NCBI GenBank assembly: GCA_029961105.1
Contig: JASBVO010000010.1
Location: 62,001-126,000, forward strand
Length of the DNA: 64,000 bases
Reading direction: 5' to 3'
Source: Micrococcus sp.
Lineage (GTDB): Bacteria > Actinomycetota > Actinomycetes > Actinomycetales > Micrococcaceae
A program made the position numbers and the translations under genes. Below, one piece after another: positions 16,391 through 25,368 of this stretch. The notes below the pieces were generated by a model. That model ran no database searches. It was not told the DNA's origin and saw only the letters and a program-made list of their open reading frames with translations. The first letter of the stretch is position 1. Each line of letters opens with the position of its first letter.

Positions 16391-16782
16391 GGCCGCCCTC
16401 CTGCCGCCTGCCGCGGCCTCCCGGTACCCTCCGGACGCTCCGAGACCTGCCCGACACCGCGCCGCCCGGCGTGTCCGCCCAGGACGAGCTCCAGGAGCCC
16501 CCGAAGCACCAGGGCCAGGTAACACAGGAAGGTGATGAAGAGGATCTCCTCGAGCGGCAGTTCCGGGGCCAGCATGATGCCGGTCATCGCCGCCGACTGC
16601 CCGGCGCCGTAGTGGCGGGCGGCGATGGCCGCGAGGTCCCACGCCAGGAACGTCGCCAGCCCGATCCCCAGGGTGGCCGCACCCACCCGCGGGGCGCGCC
16701 AGAGCACCAGGCGGAACCGGTGGTCCAGCAGCACCATGCACCCGAGGCCGGCCAGCAGCGAGGCCAGGTAGATCACCGCCAT
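16387..16782 (-). CDS. C50 carotenoid epsilon-cyclase subunit CrtYe
   Basis: The 131-residue membrane protein has three helices and the PLEEILFITFLCYLALVL motif seen in CrtYc/Ye/Yg cyclase subunits. It is the partner of the adjacent CrtYf. The start at ATG 16782 lies inside the last codons of crtI (10-bp overlap); the longer upstream frame is a shadow of crtI. The C-terminal tail is polar and variable. Confidence 0.87.
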   Translation of the reverse strand: MAVIYLASLLAGLGCMVLLDHRFRLVLWRAPRVGAATLGIGLATFLAWDLAAIAARHYGAGQSAAMTGIMLAPELPLEEILFITFLCYLALVLRGLLELVLGGHAGRRGVGQVSERPEGTGRPRQAAGGRP

Positions 16783-18557
16783 GGGGCCGCCTTCCCCGCG
16801 GGGACCGGACGACCGTCCGGGTCCGGACCCGCCGCCGTCGGGCCGTCCGCGGTGGGCACCAGCGGTTCGGCCAGCGGGCTGGCGGAGTGGTCCCCGCGCA
16901 GCCGCTTGAGCAGGATCTCCGCGCTGATCAGGCACATCGGCAGGCCGATGCCGGGGATGGTGCTGGAGCCGGCGTAGTAGAGCGAGTCCACGCGGCGCGA
17001 GGCGTTGCCGGTGCGGAACATGGCGCTCTGGGCCAGGGTGTGCGCGGGGCCGAGCATGCCGCCGCGCCAGGCACCGAGGTCGCGGGCGAAGTCGGCCGGG
17101 CCCACGGTGCGCCGGACCACCACCCGGCCGGGCAGGTCCGGGATGCCGGCCCAGCGACCCACCTGCTCGATGGCCGCGTCGGCGACGGCCTCCACGGCCG
17201 GGTCGCCGCCGCCGTCGTGGCCCCCGCCGCCCAGGCCGGGATCGGCCGGCATCGGGACCAGGACGAAGAGGTTCTCGTGCCCGTCCGGCGCCACGTCCGG
17301 ATCGGTGGCCGAGGGCCTGCACACGTAGACCGAGGCCGGGTCCGGGACGGTGCCGGCGCGGATCGCCCCGAAGTTCGCGTCCCAGTCGCGGGTGAAGAAC
17401 AGGCTGTGGTGGGGCAGCTGCGGCAGCTCACCGCGCACCCCCAGCATCGCCAGCACCGCGCCGGGGCCGGACGTGCGGCGCTGCCAGTACGCCTCCGGGT
17501 AGGTCTGCAGCCGCGGCGGGAGCAGGGTGGTCTCGGTGTGGTGCAGATCGGCGGCGGAGACCACGACGTCGGCCGGCAGCACGCGCTCGGCCCCGTCCCG
17601 TCCGCGCACGCGCACCCCGGTGGCCCGGGCCCGGGTGCCGGTGACGAGCCCGCGGACCCCCCGGCGCCCGGTGCCGGTCCGGGTGCCGAAGCCGGACGGT
17701 GCCGTGACGATGCCCGTGGCCGGGGTCGCCGCGTGCAGCCGGACGCCGGACTCGCGGGCCAGCCGCACCATCACGTCGATCAGCCGGGTGAAGCCGCCCT
17801 GCGGGTACAGCACCCCGCCCGTCAGGTCGAGCGCACTCATCAGGTGGTACATGCTCGGGGCCCGGTCCGGCGAGGACCCCAGGAACACCGCGGGGTAGCC
17901 GAGCACCTGCCGCAGCCGGCGGTCGCGGAAGTGCCGGCCGGTGAACCGTTCCAGCGGCTCCAGCAGCAGCGGCCCGAGGCGGTGGAGCTGGGCGAGCAGG
18001 TCCCGGGAGAGGAACGGGCGGTAGGAGGTGAAGGAGGTGTAGAGGAACCGGCTGATGGCCATGTCATAGGTCAATGCCGCGGAGTCGAGGTACCGCTCCA
18101 GGGCGCGTCCCGCACCCGGCTCGACCTGCTCGAAGAGCTCCACGTTGCGCTGCCGGTCCGCCCGGATGTCCAACGGTGCCGGTTCGTCCTCGAAGAACAC
18201 CCGGTAGCCGGGGTCGAGCTGTGCCAGGTCCAGCTCGGCGTCCGCGGAGGTGCCGAGCAGGTGGAAGAAGTGGTCGAAGACCTCGGGCATCAGGTACCAG
18301 GACGGGCCCGTGTCGAAGCGGAACCCGTCCTGCTCCCAGGTCCCGGCCCGGCCGCCGAAGTCCTCCCGGGCCTCCACGAGGTCCACGCTGTAGCCGTCCC
18401 GGGCCAGCAGGGCCGCGGAGGCCAGTCCGGAGATCCCGCCGCCGATGACCACCACCCGCCGGGCTCCCGGGGTCCCCGCTCCCCCGGTCCCGTCCATGCC
18501 CTCGCCCGTACCGTCGCTCATGCCGTCTCCTGCGCTCATGCCGCCGCTTGCGTTCAT
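16773..18557 (-). CDS. Phytoene desaturase
   Basis: The 594-residue FAD enzyme converts phytoene to lycopene in four desaturation steps. Near residues 35-60 it has the FAD motif VVVIGGGISGLASAALLARDG followed by the ADP-binding VEAREDFGGRAGT. The C-terminal GIGLPMCLISAEILLKRL is the second carotenoid-desaturase signature. ATG 18557 overlaps the crtB stop (ATGA). The first 30 residues are a Met/Gly/Ser-rich lead with several further ATGs, so the exact N-terminus may be up to 20 residues shorter. Confidence 0.93.
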   Translation of the reverse strand: MNASGGMSAGDGMSDGTGEGMDGTGGAGTPGARRVVVIGGGISGLASAALLARDGYSVDLVEAREDFGGRAGTWEQDGFRFDTGPSWYLMPEVFDHFFHLLGTSADAELDLAQLDPGYRVFFEDEPAPLDIRADRQRNVELFEQVEPGAGRALERYLDSAALTYDMAISRFLYTSFTSYRPFLSRDLLAQLHRLGPLLLEPLERFTGRHFRDRRLRQVLGYPAVFLGSSPDRAPSMYHLMSALDLTGGVLYPQGGFTRLIDVMVRLARESGVRLHAATPATGIVTAPSGFGTRTGTGRRGVRGLVTGTRARATGVRVRGRDGAERVLPADVVVSAADLHHTETTLLPPRLQTYPEAYWQRRTSGPGAVLAMLGVRGELPQLPHHSLFFTRDWDANFGAIRAGTVPDPASVYVCRPSATDPDVAPDGHENLFVLVPMPADPGLGGGGHDGGGDPAVEAVADAAIEQVGRWAGIPDLPGRVVVRRTVGPADFARDLGAWRGGMLGPAHTLAQSAMFRTGNASRRVDSLYYAGSSTIPGIGLPMCLISAEILLKRLRGDHSASPLAEPLVPTADGPTAAGPDPDGRPVPAGKAAPWR

Positions 18558-19402
18558 GCCGTCCCTCCCGCCAGGACTCGCATCAGGATCAGGGCCTTCT
18601 GCCGGTCCGGCACCCGGACGCGGGCCTCGCGGATCCGGGACGCCGGCGTCGACCGCAGCCGCCGGGACAGGGCCGAGTAGAGGGCGTGGGCCGCGCACAC
18701 CGCGCGCCGGCTCGAGTCCGGCAGCATCCGCATGGCCTCCGCGGCGGCGGCGAGGTCGGCGTCGATGTCGTCCAGCAGCTCGTCCCGGTGCGCGTCGCTG
18801 AACGCGGCCGGGTCGAGGCCGGGGAAATAGGTCCGGCCCAGTTCGTCGTGGTCGTCGGCGAGGTCCCGGAGGAAGTTGACCTTCTGGAACGCCGCACCCA
18901 GCCGCTCGGCCCCCGGCCGGAGCCGGGCATAGGCCGCCTCGTCACCGCCGAGGAACACCCGCAGGCACATCAGGCCGACCACCTCCGCGGAACCGTGCAC
19001 GTAGTCGGACAGGCTCTGGGCGTCGTGCCGGGACCGGACCAGGTCGGCACGCATCGACGCGAAGAACGGCTCCACGAGCTCGCGCCCGATGCCGAACTGC
19101 CGGGCCGTGAGCGCGAAGGCGTGCACCACGAGGTTGGCGCTGCGGGTACTGGCCAGCGCCCGGAAGGTCTCGGCCTCGAGCTCGTCGAGCTGCTGCCGGC
19201 GCCACGCGGCGCTCAGGGCGGGATCCGGGTCGTCGACGATCTCGTCGGCCACCCGCACGAGGGCGTAGATATTCCGCACGTGGGTCCGCTCCCGCGATGC
19301 CAGTAGCCGGCACGCCCAGCCGAAGGACGTCGAGTAGCCGGCGATGACCTGGGCCGCGCTGGCCTGCGCGACCGCGTCGTAGCGGTGCTCCGAGACCTTC
19401 AT
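18554..19402 (-). CDS. Phytoene synthase
   Basis: The 282-residue squalene/phytoene synthase joins two geranylgeranyl diphosphates head to head. The first aspartate motif lies in ALVRVADEIVDDPD and the second in NFLRDLADDHDELGRTYFP; GSAEVVGLMCL between them is also conserved. ATG 19402 overlaps the end of crtE (ATGA). The longer open frame upstream is a shadow of crtE. Confidence 0.93.
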   Translation of the reverse strand: MKVSEHRYDAVAQASAAQVIAGYSTSFGWACRLLASRERTHVRNIYALVRVADEIVDDPDPALSAAWRRQQLDELEAETFRALASTRSANLVVHAFALTARQFGIGRELVEPFFASMRADLVRSRHDAQSLSDYVHGSAEVVGLMCLRVFLGGDEAAYARLRPGAERLGAAFQKVNFLRDLADDHDELGRTYFPGLDPAAFSDAHRDELLDDIDADLAAAAEAMRMLPDSSRRAVCAAHALYSALSRRLRSTPASRIREARVRVPDRQKALILMRVLAGGTA

Positions 19403-20586
19403 CGCCGGCCCGCCAGGGATCGTGCCGCGGCCTGCTGCGCCGAGGTCCCGGGCGCATGACTCCCGGGCGCCGCCGCGGGAACCGCCCGGGACGTCCGCCC
19501 GGGTGCTCCCGCGAGCGCTCCCCCGGCAGCCGGGCCCGTCCCCAAGGCCGACGCCGCCGCCTGCCGGATCTCGTCGGCCATCCCGGCGATCATGGCGTGC
19601 AGCGCCGGCGTCAGGGGTGTACGGCCCGCCGCGGCCAGGGCCCCCTCGAGGAACTCCTCGGCCAGGACGCTCACCCGGTCCCGGGCGCCGCAGTCCGTCA
19701 GCAGCGCGCGGGCACGGTCGGCGCCGCGGTCGTCCAGCGCGGGATCGCCCACCAGGTCGCGCAGCTCGGACCACGCACCGGTGGACCGGGCGTGGGCGAT
19801 CAGCGCGGTGGGCTTGCCCTCGCGCAGGTCGGACAGGGTGCCCTTGCCGGTGCGCTGCGGGTCGCCGAACACGCCGAGCAGGTCGTCCAGCAGCTGGAAG
19901 CCGATGCCGAGGTGACGGCCGACCGGGGCCAGCGCCGTCACCGCTCCGGCCGGGGCACCGGCCAGCACGGCGCCCGCCTGCAGGGGAAGCCGGAAGGAGT
20001 AGACGGCCGTCTTCAGTTCGGCCACGCGCACGGCGTCCGCCACGCTCGCGGCGTGGCCGTCCACCGGCAGGGCGAGCCCGACGTCGGCCAGCTCGCCGGC
20101 CGCGGAGGCGTGCACCGCGTCCTCGAGCAGGTCCAGCAGGCGGTCGGTGACCCCCTCCGGCGCGCCGCAGCGGGCGATCATCCGGGTGGCGGTGACCAGG
20201 GCCAGGTCCCCGGCCAGCAGCCCCGCGGCACCGCCGTAGTGGTGGGCGACGCCCTCGGCCGCGCCCCGCCGTCGTGCCGTGGCGGCGAAGGTGCCGGACA
20301 CGTTCAGCCGGCCGCGCCGCACCTCGTCGCCGTCGATGACGTCGTCATGCACCACGAAGGCGGTGTGCAGCAGCTCCAGGGCGGCGCCGACCCGGTCCAC
20401 GGGCTCCGGCTCGGTGCCGCCCAGCGCCTGATGGGTGGCCGTGAGGAGCTGGGGCCGGAAGCGCTTGCCGCCCTCGACGGCCCCGGCCAGCGCGGCCCAG
20501 AGGTCCCGGTGACCGGGCCCGAGCCGCTGCGAGCGGGCCGCGCCCTCGTCCAGCACGCGCTGTATCTCCTGTTCGACGCCGGTCAT
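19399..20586 (-). CDS. Geranylgeranyl diphosphate synthase
   Basis: The 395-residue trans-prenyltransferase elongates farnesyl or shorter diphosphates to GGPP, the precursor for phytoene. The first Asp-rich motif is VVHDDVIDGDEVRRG and the second is FQLLDDLLGVFGD, with GGKRFRPQL near the N-terminus. The last 40 or so residues are an Ala/Pro/Gly tail absent from minimal family members. ATG 20586 overlaps the idi stop codon (ATGA). Confidence 0.92.
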   Translation of the reverse strand: MTGVEQEIQRVLDEGAARSQRLGPGHRDLWAALAGAVEGGKRFRPQLLTATHQALGGTEPEPVDRVGAALELLHTAFVVHDDVIDGDEVRRGRLNVSGTFAATARRRGAAEGVAHHYGGAAGLLAGDLALVTATRMIARCGAPEGVTDRLLDLLEDAVHASAAGELADVGLALPVDGHAASVADAVRVAELKTAVYSFRLPLQAGAVLAGAPAGAVTALAPVGRHLGIGFQLLDDLLGVFGDPQRTGKGTLSDLREGKPTALIAHARSTGAWSELRDLVGDPALDDRGADRARALLTDCGARDRVSVLAEEFLEGALAAAGRTPLTPALHAMIAGMADEIRQAAASALGTGPAAGGALAGAPGRTSRAVPAAAPGSHAPGTSAQQAAARSLAGRR

Positions 20587-21149
20587 GGCCTGTACTGTCC
20601 CGGGTCCGGGGCTCCGCCGTCCAGGGCCGGCAGGACGCCGGGGAGCTGTTCGGCCAGCCAGGGGCTCACGGACCACGGGGCCGCCGCCACCCACCGGCCC
20701 AGGTCCTCCGGGCTCACCCACCGGTGTTCCATCACCTCGTCGGGGTTCGGCCTGAGCCCGCCGGCGGCCCGGGCCACGTACACCGGGCAGAGTTCGTTCT
20801 CCACGGTGCCGGAGGCGTCCACGGCGCGGTACCGGAAGTCCGGCAGCACGCAGCGAACGTCCTCGAGGGCCAGGCCCAGCTCATGGCGCGCATAGCGGTG
20901 CACCGTGGCGATGCCCTCCTCGCCCTGCCGCGGATGCCCGCAGAAGGAGTTGGTCCACACGCCCGGCCACGTGCGCTTGGCCAGCGAGCGCCGGGTGACG
21001 AGCACGTCGCCGTCGTCCCGGTAGACGTAGCAGGAGAACCCGCGGTGCAGCGGGGTGGCCCGGTCATGGACGTCGGCGCGCGGAGCCAGGCCCACGGTCC
21101 GGCCCTCCTCGTCCACGAGGACCACGTGGTCGTCGGTCATCAGGTCCAT
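20583..21149 (-). CDS. Isopentenyl-diphosphate delta-isomerase, type 1
   Basis: The 188-residue Nudix-fold enzyme interconverts IPP and DMAPP, supplying the starter for isoprenoids. The active-site motifs are TNSFCGHPR (catalytic cysteine) and FRYRAVDASGTVENELCPVY (catalytic glutamate). It is the first gene of the carotenoid operon. GGAAGGGG about 8 nt upstream supports ATG 21149; an in-frame ATG three codons later is the alternative. Regulation is probably by the divergent MarR protein. Confidence 0.93.
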   Translation of the reverse strand: MDLMTDDHVVLVDEEGRTVGLAPRADVHDRATPLHRGFSCYVYRDDGDVLVTRRSLAKRTWPGVWTNSFCGHPRQGEEGIATVHRYARHELGLALEDVRCVLPDFRYRAVDASGTVENELCPVYVARAAGGLRPNPDEVMEHRWVSPEDLGRWVAAAPWSVSPWLAEQLPGVLPALDGGAPDPGQYRP

Positions 21150-21190
21150 GGCTGTTGCCCCTTCCGGACGGTGCCGGCGTCGTCCATCCC

Positions 21191-21264
21191 AGCCTAGGCT
21201 CTCCGGGCCCGAGATATCACGATCACAATGTTTCTAGCCTAGCTAGTGAAATTGAGCGTACCAT
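21191..21264. promoter_or_regulatory. Divergent carotenoid promoter with candidate CrtR operators
   Basis: This AT-richer island between idi and the MarR gene holds two palindromes. One is the perfect AGCCTAGGCT (21191-21200). The other is CTAGC-CTA-GCTAG (21234-21246). Both contain AGCCTAG, so the heptamer recurs 45 bp apart. The MarR gene's -10 box is TACCAT (21259-21264), 7 nt before GTG 21272. By analogy with Corynebacterium CrtR, these palindromes are the best operator candidates. Confidence 0.55.
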
Positions 21265-21271
21265 CGGTTGC

Positions 21272-21811
21272 GTGGTCGATCTATCGCCAGATGAGGGGTC
21301 TCAGGGCTACTGGTTCGAGGAGTCGGACGGTGCCGTGGGGCTCCTGCGTGCCCTGCGCCGGTTCCGGGTCGCCGACCGGGACATGCGCCGGCGCATGAGC
21401 GAGGGCATGGACATGAACGCCACCGACGTGGACGCCCTGCGCTACGTCATCGCCCACGAACGGGCCCGCGAGGCTGTTACGCCCCGCGCCCTGGCCGCCT
21501 ACCTGGGCATCTCCACCGCCTCCACCACCAAGCTGCTCGACCGGCTGGGCCGCTCCGGCCACCTGCGCCGGGATCCCCACCCGAGGGACCGGCGCTCGGT
21601 GGTCGTGGTGGCCACCGACCGCGCCCACGCCGAGGTGCGCGAGCGCCTGGCCCGGATGCACCGGCGGATGCTGGAGGTGGCCGAGGCCGTCCCGGAGGCG
21701 TCCCGGCCGGACGTGGCCCGGTTCCTGGACGCCATGGCGGACTGCCTCAGCGCCGAGGACACCCTGGGCGACCTGGGCCCGCCGGACGCGTCCACCGAGC
21801 CGATAGGCTGA
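21272..21811 (+). CDS. MarR family regulator, probable carotenoid-operon repressor (CrtR-like)
   Basis: The 179-residue winged-helix protein has YLGISTASTTKLLDRLGRSGHL as recognition region and a wing with HPRDRRSVVVVATD. It is transcribed away from idi-crtE. In Corynebacterium glutamicum the divergent MarR protein CrtR represses the crt operon and responds to GGPP, so the same job is inferred here. I prefer GTG 21272 because a TACCAT box lies 7 nt upstream and no ribosome site is present. A longer frame from 21155 would extend into the idi leader. Confidence 0.78.
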   Translation: MVDLSPDEGSQGYWFEESDGAVGLLRALRRFRVADRDMRRRMSEGMDMNATDVDALRYVIAHERAREAVTPRALAAYLGISTASTTKLLDRLGRSGHLRRDPHPRDRRSVVVVATDRAHAEVRERLARMHRRMLEVAEAVPEASRPDVARFLDAMADCLSAEDTLGDLGPPDASTEPIG

Positions 21812-21847
21812 TCTACGGAAACGCTCATCGGCTGCGGAGGAATCCTT

Positions 21848-22135
21848 ATGAACACCCTCGTGAACAAGCTCATCACCACCGGCGTCACGGTCGTCGGCGG
21901 CCTCGTCGCAACCAAGGTCGTCGAATTCGGCTGGAAGAAGGTCACCGGCCATGACGCGCCGAAGGACCTCGAGGACACCGACAACAACATGTGGGAGGCC
22001 ATCGCGTTCGCGACCGTCGCAGCGGGCATCGCCGCGCTGATCCGGGTCACCTCCCAGCGCGGCGCCCACGAGGCCATCGAGCGGATGCAGGCCCGCTCCT
22101 CGAAGCCGAACAAGGCCGGGCGCGCCGAGGTCTGA
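21848..22135 (+). CDS. DUF4235 small membrane protein
   Basis: The 95-residue protein has two hydrophobic segments (about residues 8-24 and 52-66) around VEFGWKKVTGHDAPKDLEDTDNN-type polar residues, the DUF4235 pattern common in actinobacteria; its function is unknown. GGAGGAA lies just upstream of ATG 21848. It follows the MarR gene by 36 bp and may be cotranscribed. The C-terminus is basic and polar. Confidence 0.82.
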   Translation: MNTLVNKLITTGVTVVGGLVATKVVEFGWKKVTGHDAPKDLEDTDNNMWEAIAFATVAAGIAALIRVTSQRGAHEAIERMQARSSKPNKAGRAEV

Positions 22136-22143
22136 GCCGGTCC

Positions 22144-22206
22144 GGCCGGCGGCCTGGCCACAGGCGGTTGCCGGTGCCAGGGGCCCTGGGCACCGCGCCG
22201 CCGGCC
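22144..22206. terminator. Nested bidirectional terminator
   Basis: The perfect 10-bp arms GGCCGGCGGC (22144-22153) and GCCGCCGGCC (22197-22206) enclose an inner hairpin with arms GGTGCC and GGCACC (22173-22194). It lies between the convergent DUF4235 and mrpG genes. Confidence 0.6.
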
Positions 22207-22219
22207 GCGGATGACGTCC

Positions 22220-22654
22220 TCAGTCCCGGCCGCGGTGGTCCGTGGGATCGGGCTGGGGCACGGTGCGCTGGTCCGCAGTGGCCGCAGGACGGCCCTGGTC
22301 GTCATGGCTGGCCACGACGTCGGCCAGCTCGTCCGTGTAGAGCATCTCCCGCTTGAGGTGCTTGGTGCGGTACCCGGCACGGCCCACCAGGTGGGCGGAG
22401 ACCGGCGCGGTCAGCATCTGCAGCACCCAGGCCAGGACCAGCACCGGAACCCAGACCCAGGCGCGCCAGGCGAAGGCCAGCGCCAGCAGGACCAGCAGCA
22501 GCCCCAGCACCTGCGGCTTGGTGCCGGCGTGCATCCGGGAGAGCTGGTCCGGGAAACGGAACAGGCCGATGCCGGCCACCGTGGACAGCGAGGCCCCGAG
22601 GACCAGCAGGACTCCGGCGATGCCGTCCGCGATCGCGGGCCATGACTCAAGCAT
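22220..22654 (-). CDS. Na+/H+ antiporter subunit G
   Basis: The 144-residue MnhG/MrpG-family subunit is the last gene of the mrp operon. It shows three membrane helices, GLFRFPDQLSRMHAGTKPQVLG after the first, and a hydrophilic C-terminal tail (from about residue 105) that is longer than in minimal MrpG. ATG 22654 lies within the 3' end of mrpF (8-bp overlap). Confidence 0.92.
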   Translation of the reverse strand: MLESWPAIADGIAGVLLVLGASLSTVAGIGLFRFPDQLSRMHAGTKPQVLGLLLVLLALAFAWRAWVWVPVLVLAWVLQMLTAPVSAHLVGRAGYRTKHLKREMLYTDELADVVASHDDQGRPAATADQRTVPQPDPTDHRGRD

Positions 22655-22934
22655 GCTCGACCGGCTCCTTCCGCCGTTCCGCCACGAACCTCGACAGCGT
22701 CACCGAGCCGACGAACCCGATCACGGACGCCACCACCACGAACACGATGTTGTCCGTGTGGTGGTTCACGGCCATCTCCACGCACAGGGCGGAGGAGATG
22801 ATGATCAGCAGCACGTCGGTGGCGATGGCACGGTCCAGGATGGACGGTCCCACCACGATCCGGTAGATGGCTGCCACCCCGCCCGCAGCCAGAAGGGCCA
22901 GGCTGATGTAGCCGGCGATCTCCAGCACGCTCAT
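22647..22934 (-). CDS. Na+/H+ antiporter subunit F
   Basis: The 95-residue MrpF family protein has three membrane helices and YRIVVGPSILDRAIATDVLL, the conserved loop of the family. Its start overlaps mrpE (ATGA) and its end overlaps mrpG. It is part of the hetero-oligomeric Mrp complex in the cytoplasmic membrane. Confidence 0.92.
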   Translation of the reverse strand: MSVLEIAGYISLALLAAGGVAAIYRIVVGPSILDRAIATDVLLIIISSALCVEMAVNHHTDNIVFVVVASVIGFVGSVTLSRFVAERRKEPVEHA

Positions 22935-23527
22935 GCCTTCCCCCTCCTTGAGGCCGCACCGGCGCGGCGGGCCTCGTCGTCCTGCACCAGTTGCAGGTCG
23001 GCCTTCGTGCCGATGGCCCGGATGATGGCGGCCTCGGTCCTCAGCGCCTCCTGGCGGAACCTCTCGACCGCCTCGGCGTCCTTCGCGTCCAGCACGTGCA
23101 GGAACAGCGTGGAGCTGGGCCGGTCCACGTCGATGACGAGGGAGCCGGGGACCAGGGCCAGGGCATGGCCGGTGAGCGTGACGATGAGGTCGTCGTGGCT
23201 GCGCAGCTGCACGGCCACCACGGAGTTCACGATCCTCGGGCCCTTGGTGATCGCATCCCAGGCCACGCTCACCGAGGCGGCCACCACGTGGCCGAGGAAC
23301 GTCAGCGTGAAGACCAGGATGTGCCAGAGGTTAAAGCGGTCGGAGAAGTGCACCCGCGGCAGCCGGTAGAACCACAGGACCAGCACGGAGAACATCACGC
23401 CGGCGAGCAGGACCCCCGGTGAGAAGTCCTGCCACAGCGCCCCCCAGGTCAGGGTCAGCCCGAGCAGGATGGGCCACTGGCTCCAGAACGGGAGCCGCCC
23501 CTCCTGCTGCTCGTCCGTCGGACTCAT
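22931..23527 (-). CDS. Na+/H+ antiporter subunit E
   Basis: The 198-residue MrpE family protein has two or three N-terminal helices (about residues 12-50), then VQLRSHDDLIVTLTGHALALVPGSLVIDVDR, the family's cytoplasmic domain. It ends with a basic tail (RRAGAASRRGKA). Its start overlaps the mrpD stop (ATGA) and its stop overlaps mrpF (ATGA). Confidence 0.92.
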   Translation of the reverse strand: MSPTDEQQEGRLPFWSQWPILLGLTLTWGALWQDFSPGVLLAGVMFSVLVLWFYRLPRVHFSDRFNLWHILVFTLTFLGHVVAASVSVAWDAITKGPRIVNSVVAVQLRSHDDLIVTLTGHALALVPGSLVIDVDRPSSTLFLHVLDAKDAEAVERFRQEALRTEAAIIRAIGTKADLQLVQDDEARRAGAASRRGKA

Positions 23528-25368
23528 GGCCGGCCCCCTTCCCCGTCGTCGGCCTCACCCGTGCCGCCCGGTTCCCCGGGGACATCGCCGCCCGGCCGGG
23601 TGCCGGCGTCGTTGCCCTCGCTGTCCGCCCCGTCGAGCGGCTGCAGGTCACCCGGCCCGGAGTTCTCCCGGTCCGGGGGTGCCACGATGCCCCGGTCCTG
23701 GAGTTCGTCGACGTCCAGCGCGGCCAGCTCCGCGGCCTCCTCCCCCAGCACGGCCTCGATGTAGGGGGTGCGGACCAGCATGTCCGTGGCCGCGCGGTCC
23801 GCGAAGGTGTACAGCGGACCGGCGAGGACGGTGAAGGACAGCCCCAGTGCGACCAGTCCGATGGTCGGGGCCACGAGCCCCGCCGTCGGTCCGCGCGGAC
23901 CGGTCAGGGCCGGCGCGCGTCGCTCGGCATCGACCGAGCCCCCGGTGCCCGCGGCCGCCGCCCGTGCCGAGGCATGGGCCACCGTGGCCTCCTGTGCCTC
24001 CACGGCCAGCACGAGCTTGGCCGGTGGGTGCTCGACGTCCTCCACGCGGCGCCAGAACGCGCGGGTCCACACGCGCACCATGACCAGCAGGGTCAACAGG
24101 GAGGTGACCACGGAGGCGATGACGAGCGCCCACGCCATGGTGGTCTGCGCGCCGACGCCGGCCTGGATGAGCCCGACCTTGCCGAGGAAGCCGGAGAACG
24201 GGGGGATGCCGGCGAGATTCATGGCCGGGATGAAGAACAGGATCGCGATCAGCGGCGAGATCCGGGCCAGGCCACCGAGCCGGTCCACGTTCGCCGTGCC
24301 CGCCCGCTGCTCGATCAGCCCGGTGACCAGGAACAGGGAGGTCTGCACCGTGATGTGGTGGACCACGTAGAAGATGGTGGCGCCCAGGCCCAGGACGTTG
24401 GACAGCCCCAGGCCGAAGATCATGTAGCCGATGTGCGAGACCAGGGTGAAGGACAACACGCGCTTGATGTCGTTCTGGGCCAGGGCGCCGAGGATGCCCA
24501 CGATCATCGTCAGCAGGGCGACCCACAGCAGCAGGACGTTCACCCGGTCCCCGGGGAACAGCAGGGTCTCGGTGCGCACGATCGCGTAGACGCCCACCTT
24601 GGTCAGCAGTCCGGCGAACACTGCGGTCACCGGCGCCGGGGCGGTCGGGTAGGAGTCCGGCAGCCAGAAGGACAACGGGAACACCGCGGCCTTGATGCCG
24701 AAGCCGACGAGCAGCATCACGTGGAGCACCATCTGCACGTCCGGGTCCAGCTGGGCGAGCTTGCCGGCCAGGTCGGCCATGTTCACGGTGCCGGTGGCCC
24801 CGTAGATCATGGCGATGGCGATCAGGAAGATCACCGAGGAGATCACGGAGACCACCACGTACGTCACGCCCGCACGGACCCGCGGACCGGTGCCGCCCAG
24901 GGTGAGCAGGACGTAGGAGGCGGTCAGCAGGATCTCGAAGCCGACGTACAGGTTGAACAGGTCACCGGCCAGGAAGGCGTTGGAGACGCCGGCCACGAGG
25001 ATGAGGAAGGTCGGGTGGAAGATCGAGACCGGGCCGCCCTGGTCCTGGTCCGTGACGCCCTGCGCGGAGGCGTACACGAGCACGGCCAGCACGATCGCCG
25101 AGGAGACCACCAGCATCAGCGCCGAGAACCGGTCGACCACCAGGGTGATGCCCCACGGGGCCTCCCAGCCGCCGATGAACACCGCCACCGCCCCGGTGTC
25201 CCAGGTCGCGGCCAGCAGCAGGCACTCCACCACCAGGGTCACCGTGATCGTGGTGACGGTGGCGGCGATCTGGGCCCTGGGCCGGCGCACCAGCACGAAG
25301 GCCAGCGCGGCACCGAGGATGGGCAGCAGCACGGCCAGGGGGGCGAGGGAGACGAGGCCCTGGTCCAT
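23524..25368 (-). CDS. Na+/H+ antiporter subunit D
   Basis: The 614-residue proton-translocating subunit is homologous to complex I NuoM/N (proton_antipo_M domain), with about 14 helices. AGLLTKVGVYAIVRTETLLFP contains the conserved membrane lysine, and QNDIKRVLSFTLVSHIGYMIFGLG follows. The last 60 or so residues are an acidic Gly/Asp/Glu tail (DSEGNDAGTRPGGDVPGEPG) outside the usual family length of about 500. Its ATG shares one base with the mrpC stop. Confidence 0.93.
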   Translation of the reverse strand: MDQGLVSLAPLAVLLPILGAALAFVLVRRPRAQIAATVTTITVTLVVECLLLAATWDTGAVAVFIGGWEAPWGITLVVDRFSALMLVVSSAIVLAVLVYASAQGVTDQDQGGPVSIFHPTFLILVAGVSNAFLAGDLFNLYVGFEILLTASYVLLTLGGTGPRVRAGVTYVVVSVISSVIFLIAIAMIYGATGTVNMADLAGKLAQLDPDVQMVLHVMLLVGFGIKAAVFPLSFWLPDSYPTAPAPVTAVFAGLLTKVGVYAIVRTETLLFPGDRVNVLLLWVALLTMIVGILGALAQNDIKRVLSFTLVSHIGYMIFGLGLSNVLGLGATIFYVVHHITVQTSLFLVTGLIEQRAGTANVDRLGGLARISPLIAILFFIPAMNLAGIPPFSGFLGKVGLIQAGVGAQTTMAWALVIASVVTSLLTLLVMVRVWTRAFWRRVEDVEHPPAKLVLAVEAQEATVAHASARAAAAGTGGSVDAERRAPALTGPRGPTAGLVAPTIGLVALGLSFTVLAGPLYTFADRAATDMLVRTPYIEAVLGEEAAELAALDVDELQDRGIVAPPDRENSGPGDLQPLDGADSEGNDAGTRPGGDVPGEPGGTGEADDGEGGRP

